Origin: Castanea sativa
Taxonomy: Eukaryota > Streptophyta > Magnoliopsida > Fagales > Fagaceae
Length of the DNA stretch: 64,000 nucleotides
Direction of reading: 5' to 3'
NCBI RefSeq assembly: GCF_040712315.1
Contig: NC_134016.1
Location: 8,345,282 to 8,409,281 of the forward strand
The position numbers and the translations under genes were made by a program. Below the pieces are notes generated by a model. It searched no databases. It worked only from the letters and a program-made list of their open reading frames with translations, and was not told where the DNA came from. Positions 55,141-64,000 of this stretch are shown here, piece by piece. Each line of letters begins with the position of its first letter. The first letter of the stretch is position 1.

Positions 55141-55741
55141 ACAAAAATTAGGGGTGGCAAAATTTGACACGACCCGCGAACCCGACACGACACGACACGA
55201 CACGAAATTAGCAGGTTATGGGTTGAGGCTTAACGGGTTCGTGTCATATTCGGGTTGACACGACTAACCCGTTTAATAAATGGGTTGGGTTAGGGTTGAA
55301 CACATAGAACCTGTTTGACCCGTCTGACCCGTTTAATTAAATGATATTTTACCAATATACCCTTCAAACTCTAGGTATATAAACTTATTAGTTGTTGTGA
55401 TTTATTTTCTTTGACATATTGTGATTGATTATTTGTGATATTGGGATATGCTTTAACTTTGAATGATTATTTGTGATGCAGTTACTCGTTAGTTCTAAAT
55501 TTTATATTAAAAATATTTATTTGTTTGTTTTTTCATTAATTTTTATTTTTCATTTTGATAAAATCTGATAAACAGGTCGACACGACTGACCCGTTTAATA
55601 AATGGGTCGTGTTAGGGTTGAGAAATCTTGACCCGTTTAATAAACAGGTCGGGTTAGTGTTGACCTATGTAGTCGAATACTCATGACTTGACACGACACG
55701 AACCCGACACGCGAACACGAATTGCCACCCCTAACAAAAAT
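55141..55741. mobile_element. hAT-type MITE with 8-bp target duplication, inside the array
   Basis: Element 55149-55733 (585 bp) begins TAGGGGTGGCAAAAT and ends ATTGCCACCCCTA. It is flanked by ACAAAAAT at 55141-55148 and 55734-55741. Subterminal regions are dense in CGACACGAC / GACCCGTTTAAT repeats in both orientations. The TAGGGGTGGCAA end and 8-bp duplication identify the hAT superfamily. The duplicated target is part of the array unit (GACAAAAAT), which confirms insertion into the array. Confidence 0.9.
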
Positions 55742-55794
55742 ATAGTCATGTGATGTTGGTACTATCTAATGCAACAATGGGGCAATCAAATTTG

Positions 55795-55800
<6 letters not shown>

Positions 55801-55853
<53 letters not shown>
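55801..55853. repeat. (AAT)n microsatellite
   Basis: AAT trinucleotide run of about 53 bases replacing the A-rich spacer of one array unit. Confidence 0.95.
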
Positions 55854-55855
<2 letters not shown>

Positions 55856-55915
55856 GGAACTACTGAATTTGACAAAAGTATAATCACATGTGATATTGGT
55901 ATTGCCCAATGTGAC

Positions 55916-57060
55916 AATATAACTATGATTGTCAAAATCGCAATTTGGATTGTAGGATCGCACAATTTTACGATCCACTACATCAAAACGTTTAGAATCG
56001 CACTATGATTATAAAAATAGTAGGATTGTACGTAGGACCGTATGGGATCCTACCAAAAACATAAATTTTGGGTTTTTTTTTTTTTATGGGATAAATTTTT
56101 TGTTTTGATGAAGCTTTAAGAGTTTTTATTTTTTCATGTTGTGATGGTATAACTTTTTATTTTTTATTTTATAAAATTATGTTAACCTAAGAAAATGTTT
56201 TCTAGATTTTAGTTCACTTAAAATGAAGAAACGCTTCATCTTTTCTAAATGAAGAATTTGATGTTGGCTTTGCTGCCTTTTAAGCTATAATGTTGTTAAA
56301 TTTGTTTGATCAATATACTAATTTGTGTTCTAATATTACTAAATTATTTTTTTATATACAATTTTATCAGTTATGGTAAAATATTACTAATTTGATTGAT
56401 TGATTTTTTTTAAGCATACTCTTTAATTGTTGCTGAGTGGTATAACTTGAATAGTTGAGTGTGCAATCGTATTTTGATGTATTTTGCAGCTCTAATATAC
56501 AAATATATAATGTCTACATAGATGATGAAATGGATGATGATGATTAGGAATTTAGGACAGTGACTATAAGAACTTTAGAATGAGGATAATTAAATATTCA
56601 CTTCACCTTAATATTTATCTTGCTTTTGGATTTCATATTATAGTTAGCTAGTTTCTAATTGCTAACTTATTTTGGATTTCAAACTTGGAACTTAGAACTT
56701 GAAAAATATTTTCCATATGTTTTGATAAATGTTTTGGTATTTGGTTACTAATTAAACATTTATTGAACTTTTTAGATCCTTTGGGTCTAAACTTAAATAT
56801 ATTTGTTTCATTAATATAGACTTAGCAATGTATGACATGCAAATTACATCATATGATGCAAATCTAAGTTTTTTTTTTATGGATGAATTTATAATTTATG
56901 TGATTATTCAACATACAAAGCCATTATCAATGTATTTTTTGCTTTAAATCTGAAAATATGTAGGATCTTACGATTCACGATTCGATCCTACAATCTAAAA
57001 TCCCACCTACTTTTAACGATCCTACGTAGGATCCCGATTTTGACAACCTTGAATACAACT
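55916..57060. mobile_element. Non-autonomous element with 9-bp target duplication, inside the array
   Basis: Element 55925-57051 (1,127 bp) has ends ATGATTGTCAAAATCG and, reverse-complemented, AAGGTTGTCAAAATCG. Subterminal GTAGGATCG / CGATCCTAC repeats occur on both sides. It is flanked by AATATAACT (55916-55924) and AATACAACT (57052-57060), 8 of 9 identical. A 9-bp duplication suggests a Mutator-like element. The interior is A/T-rich with no transposase frame. Confidence 0.75.
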
Positions 57061-57465
57061 GTCAAATGTGAGAAAAAAAAATAAGCGAACCACCAAATGT
57101 AACAAAAGTACGCCGAATGTGATGTTAGTGCCGCATAATGTAACAATAGAACCATCAAATGTGAGAAAAAAATAAATAAAAGGGAACTACCAAATGTGAC
57201 AAAAGAATAGTTACATGTGATGTTGGAACTACACAATGTGAGGATGGAACCGTCAAATATGATGTTTTGATAACTTGGTATACTAGATTGCCTACTAGTG
57301 GGTACCGTACCCCCAAAAAAGGAGGGGTACCATAGAATTACCCTGTATAGTTTCATATTCTTTTCATATTATATTCTTGTTACTTGAGTAAAATTTGTTG
57401 ACTATGCCCCTTCACAATGATGTCAATGTTTTAAATCATTTGAATCACTGTAATATTTGCCAAAG

Positions 57466-57545
57466 AATCTTGTAGCTTAGTTGGTTGGTACCTTGCACAT
57501 CCAAGGTTCAAATCTCCTTTCCTTGTTGAAATTATAAAAAAGAAA
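57466..57545 (+). mobile_element. tRNA-derived SINE fragment
   Basis: Box-A-like CTTGTAGCTTAGTTGGTTGG and box-B-like AGGTTCAAATCTC about 30 bases apart, followed by an A-rich tail. Too diverged for a functional tRNA. Confidence 0.6.
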
Positions 57546-58474
57546 TCAAGAAAGAATAAAAAATACCGATTGATCAATCCTTCAATTAAGAAAAGAATTA
57601 ATACCCTTTTTCTATTTTATTTGTTTCATCAAGACAACTCTTTCTCATTTTTTACAGTATACCACCCGCCACCTAAGAATAAAATAATTATTGTTGCTTA
57701 TATGTTTCTAAATATATGTTTAAAATTAATATGTTTATAAATATATGTAGGTTATTTTTTCAAAATAAAAGACTAAATTACACTTTTGACCCATGTATTT
57801 GTGTTATTTTCATCATGTTCTCTTAAAATTAAGATTTTTCATTTTCGTTCACTAAGATTGATTTAGTTAGCAAAGCACTCTTTGTGACTATCTTCATGAT
57901 TGATATAGCCACATTTGTTCTTTTGTTATGTTTCAACTCTCTTAACGGCTAGATTAGTAACAAACATTAAACTAGCGAATTTATTTTTCCTAAATAAAAT
58001 GGGAAGAAAGAAGCTCATTTTAATTGCCTTATACTTGCGGGGCCGGGAAGATCAAATGGGTCTAAGGGGTTTTATGTCATATTCGGCAAGTAATAAACTC
58101 AAAAGTTGAGATTTTATTTTCATTGCTATTTAATTGGTATTTATCAAAGTTTGTATACCCCATTTGGAATAAATCTATGGCTGCTAAATTTTTAGCTATA
58201 GTCAATAAATCATAGAGCTATCCATAATGAACTACAAAGGTCCTGGGAGGATTGCTTATAAATGGCTAAGTGGACATCTAATACACCGATAAACTCAAGC
58301 TTTTTTTAAAAGTTAATTAAGCAATAAAATTACAAAGTCAACATGTTGGTTAATGCTCATGACTGATCTCATCATTAAGAGAGGAGAAACAAAACAAAAG
58401 AAATGATGTCCTTTTGTTTGTACTAAATGGCTAGATCAATCATGACTATGAGTAGAATGGCCATTTTGAAAACG

Positions 58475-59180
58475 AAATCAATCTTGGTAAACCAAAATGA
58501 AAAATCTCAAACTTAAGAGATTATGATGTAAATAACATAACTTTAAGGGACAAGATTGCAATTTAGTCTTTTATTTTTAAAAAATAACTTCAAAATATTT
58601 ATAAACATATAAATTTTAAACATACATTTAGAAACATATATGCAACAATAATTATTTTATGTAAGTGCTACTTCAACTCTAAATTTTGTTCCTTCAATAT
58701 CACATTTGCTCACGTGAGGCGTGGTGTGTTGTAGCTTATGAGAAACAGTGGAGTTAATGAATACAAAATTTAAAATAGAAAATGGTCTATCTTCTTTTAT
58801 TCCCTTTGAGAACTTCACCAATCACAAAATCAATCTAAGTGAACCAAAATGAAAAATCTCAAACTAAAGATATCATGATGAAAATAACATAAACGTTAAG
58901 GGAAAAAAGTGTAATTTAGTCTTTTATTTTTAAAAAATAACTTCAAAATATTTATAAACATATATTTAAAAAACATATAAGTTATAGTAATTATTTCATG
59001 TAAGTAATACTTCAACTATAAATTTTGTCTCTTCAATTTCACATTTGCTCACGTGAGGGGTGGTATGTTCTAGCTTATGAGAAAGAGTGGAGTTAATAAA
59101 AAAATAATAATAATAATAAAATCTAAATTTTAAAAGGGCCTTTACTTTTTTTCTTCCCTTTGCAAACTTCACCAATCACA
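58475..59180. repeat. 351-bp tandem duplication
   Basis: Unit 1 (58475-58825) and unit 2 (58827-59180) are collinear: each begins AAATCAATCT..GT.AACC and ends TTCACCAATCAC, and shares TTTAAAAAATAACTTCAAAA and TTTGCTCACGTGAGG. Divergence is moderate. A diverged inverted relative of the first part occurs at about 57640-57900. Confidence 0.85.
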
Positions 59181-59540
59181 TTATGTTAGCATTATTCAAT
59201 TGATATTTTTTACCCCAATTCCACTTTTACCCTTTGCATTTTGGCCTTAATTTTTTTATTAAAAAAATCAAATATTAAACTTTCCCAAAATTTAATTTTT
59301 GATCTGAGAATATTTTATAAAATCATATTACGAACGTAAAACTTTTCCAAAATTACACTTTGACCACAAGCTTTTCAAAATCATATTTTGAGCCCTAAGA
59401 CTAAAAAATTAACATCGACCACTACATTTCTATTAAATTTTGGACAACTAAGAAAAACCTAATCTTTGAGATCCAATTTGGATTAAACTTCTATGATGAT
59501 CATTTATTGAAAATAACTCCAACTAATTAAATACAACATT

Positions 59541-59690
59541 TTTTTTAAAGAAAGTTTCAACCTATGACATCCACTCCTGATAATAACTCTTTATCATCAG
59601 ATTAAGACACCAATCAGATTTTTGATATAAGCAAGGATTAAACCCTAGATCTCTTATTAATCCATCAAAAATTTTACAAATTGAGCTAAC
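59541..59690 (-). mobile_element. tRNA-derived SINE, same family as 13228-13527
   Basis: Minus strand; shares with the first copy the TTTCAACCTATG.CATCC block, the CTCTTTATCATCAGA block and the box-B-like region GGATTAAACCCTAGATCTCT (plus strand). Box A is decayed. A T run at 59541 on the plus strand marks its tail. Single unit, without the 132-bp duplication. Confidence 0.72.
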
Positions 59691-59946
59691 TACAACCCAT
59701 AATTAAATACAACTAGAGCAACGTTTCAGAACCTAAAATATGGACCCATCTCTCTTAAACTTATGGCCATAATAGTCATACTTCACAAAGTTAGGACACC
59801 ACTACCACAATGCAATCCTAATACAACTCAAATTCCAACAAATATCTACTCCACTAACCAGTGTCTTAACTGAGAAAAAAATTAATAAATATTTTATTAT
59901 GAATTTAAAATAAAAATAAATATTTCAATTACCGTATTGTTAGCCA

Positions 59947-60018
59947 CAACACCAATGAGAATAAATTGTCTAAGTGTTATGTGTATTAAATTTAGACAAT
60001 TCAATCTCATTGGTGTTG
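59947..60018. repeat. Short perfect-armed hairpin
   Basis: CAACACCAATGAGA (59947-59960) is exactly inverted by TCTCATTGGTGTTG (60005-60018). The arms extend inward with AATTGTCTAA...TTAGACAATT, giving about 26 paired bases and a short loop. Could be a tiny foldback element or a small-RNA-like hairpin. Confidence 0.7.
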
Positions 60019-60450
60019 TAAAATTTAAAGCCAAATACAAATTTAAACCTTTTGAGATTGAGCATTGATGGGTGCATCCAAAAAAATCAAGATAACCACT
60101 AACTGAGAATATTTAATGATACCTATTGATCTAAGGGAGATTATAATTGGAAAATCTTAGCACACCAGAAACCACTCTTGTTAGTTTAAAAAGGAAAAAA
60201 AAAAATGTGAACTCTTTTGTAACAAATAATTAAATTTATGGATCAATTATATAACAAAAAAGAAAAAACAAAAACAAAATAAAAAACAAACTACTCCTTT
60301 GTGAATACTCTTTACCCATATATTCTGCATCCCATCACTCTCGTTTAGATAAGGAAGAAAAATCCCATTAGGCTACACAAAAAATCAGATTTGCAGCATC
60401 GATCAAAGAGAACTCTCAAGTTGTATTTTGTGCAAACTAGTAAACCAAGC

Positions 60451-61017
60451 AAGCTTAAGGTCATATATAACCTTACAAAGTTTGAAATAGGACTCCTATT
60501 TCAATTAGAAGCAGGAACAAAGTGTTGCTTGACAAAGTCCTTTGCCACATAAAAGTCCAGAACCAAGTAGATATAAAGCAAACACGGCATTTTATCATGG
60601 TAAACAAAGCAAATTCCAAGCTGAAGCTACCAACCTGATAGCTTAATTCAAGCCACGTTTCTAACAACTTCAGACCAAACATTTGTAAAGTTTAGCAACA
60701 TTTTCAAACTAACGATGTCCACAATATATCTTTGATATTCTACCAAACAGCAACGCAAAATCAAATTTCGATCCTATTGTAATTTTATTGCCTCAAATAG
60801 TCACATCACTGGGCCTTCTCTCCGACTGTGAGAACAAAAATTCCAAGTCTATTACTAACACACATGGTGGAGACAATAATAATACAACAACAATTATAAT
60901 AATACAATTCAAGTTGGACATCCTTTGGATCAAAGCAATGCTTCTCTGGCAATGTGAAGTACTTCGTTTTCCAATTTCCATAGATGCAATACAAGTACAT
61001 AAATTGTTGTGCATGCC
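60451..61017 (-). other. Probable 3' UTR of CRT3
   Basis: Follows the CRT3 stop on the minus strand. No conserved coding signal; open frames on both strands here (60473-60682, 60788-61141) are short and compositionally ordinary. The exact polyadenylation site cannot be fixed. Confidence 0.5.

Positions 61018-64000
<2,983 letters not shown>

Larger units (their letters stand above)
54822..57264. repeat. Degenerate tandem array, about 93-bp unit, interrupted by two transposons
   Basis: About seven units of 92-97 bp, each with ACCAAATGTGACAAAAGTA, a TGTGATGTTGGTA segment, CAATGTGACAATGGAACC, then ATCAAATGTGAG plus an A run. Units start near 54850, 54945, 55037 and 55131, and continue after 55741, 57052 and 57184. 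A fourth-unit A run has become an (AAT)n run. Two elements are inserted (55149-55733 and 55925-57051). Long minus-strand open frames here merely reflect the repeat. Family unknown to me. Confidence 0.85.
57265..60450. other. Intergenic DNA with duplicated and inverted repeats
   Basis: No gene is supportable. Holds a SINE fragment (57466-57545), a 351-bp tandem duplication (58475-59180) with an inverted relative at 57640-57900, a second SINE (59541-59690) and a short hairpin (59947-60018). The frame 57915-58109 and others are A/T-rich and featureless. Confidence 0.55.

Noticed and set aside
54822..57264. CRISPR-like repeat-spacer pattern
   Set aside because: Units are contiguous and diverged along their whole length, without unique spacers, and the genome is a plant.
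55766..57356. Minus-strand frames with repeated peptide SSNITC.Y.FV.F
   Set aside because: They translate the tandem DNA array; stops and the inserted elements break them, so no protein is claimed.

Overview
The window is nuclear DNA from a flowering plant, most likely a woody eudicot. It is A/T-rich, its genes have many introns and U-rich acceptors, and it is full of MITEs, tRNA-derived SINEs, LINE tails and LTR-retrotransposon pieces. No bacterial or organellar organisation is visible. The species cannot be fixed from the sequence alone; the repeat style fits a tree genome such as Fagales (inference).

Four host loci are supported. (1) Positions 3-6203 (+) hold the last four exons of TGD2, a chloroplast envelope lipid-transfer subunit; its introns carry a MITE, a LINE 3' end and microsatellites. 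(2) Positions 28895-35304 (+) hold a complete four-exon DUF936-family gene encoding about 748 residues, with a decayed LINE in its third intron. (3) Positions 37988-49639 (+) hold a 5'-truncated, broken PMT-type (DUF248/QUASIMODO2 family) methyltransferase pseudogene. One of its exons is split by a complete Ty1/copia element (39517-47162), which is itself split by a probable solo LTR (40420-42751). (4) Positions 62975-61018 (-) hold the last six exons of calreticulin-3 (CRT3), whose HDEL retention signal is divided between the last two exons. These genes belong to separate pathways (plastid lipid import, an unknown DUF936 role, a Golgi wall-methyltransferase relic, ER glycoprotein folding) and show no joint function.

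The remainder is repeat-derived. Positions 6.2-28 kb hold MITEs (9219-9473 with a 10-bp target duplication, 10219-10348, 13874-14288, 20421-20567, 24334-24447, 26025-26200), SINEs (13228-13527, 15426-15580, 19615-19790, 22805-22905), an inverted pair of LTR/leader junctions (14771 and 17750) and two diverged copies of one element (about 9.6-10.6 kb and 21.6-22.6 kb). Positions 50-60 kb hold LTR pieces, two LTR copies facing each other head to head, a degenerate tandem array of about 93 bp period (54822-57264) interrupted by two transposons with visible target duplications, and a 351-bp tandem duplication with an inverted relative.

I did not find a convincing new enzymatic or defence-like system. 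The most informative structures are the three-layer nesting at 38-49 kb, the copia LTRs with TA...TA ends, the intron-split HDEL of CRT3, and the interrupted tandem array.
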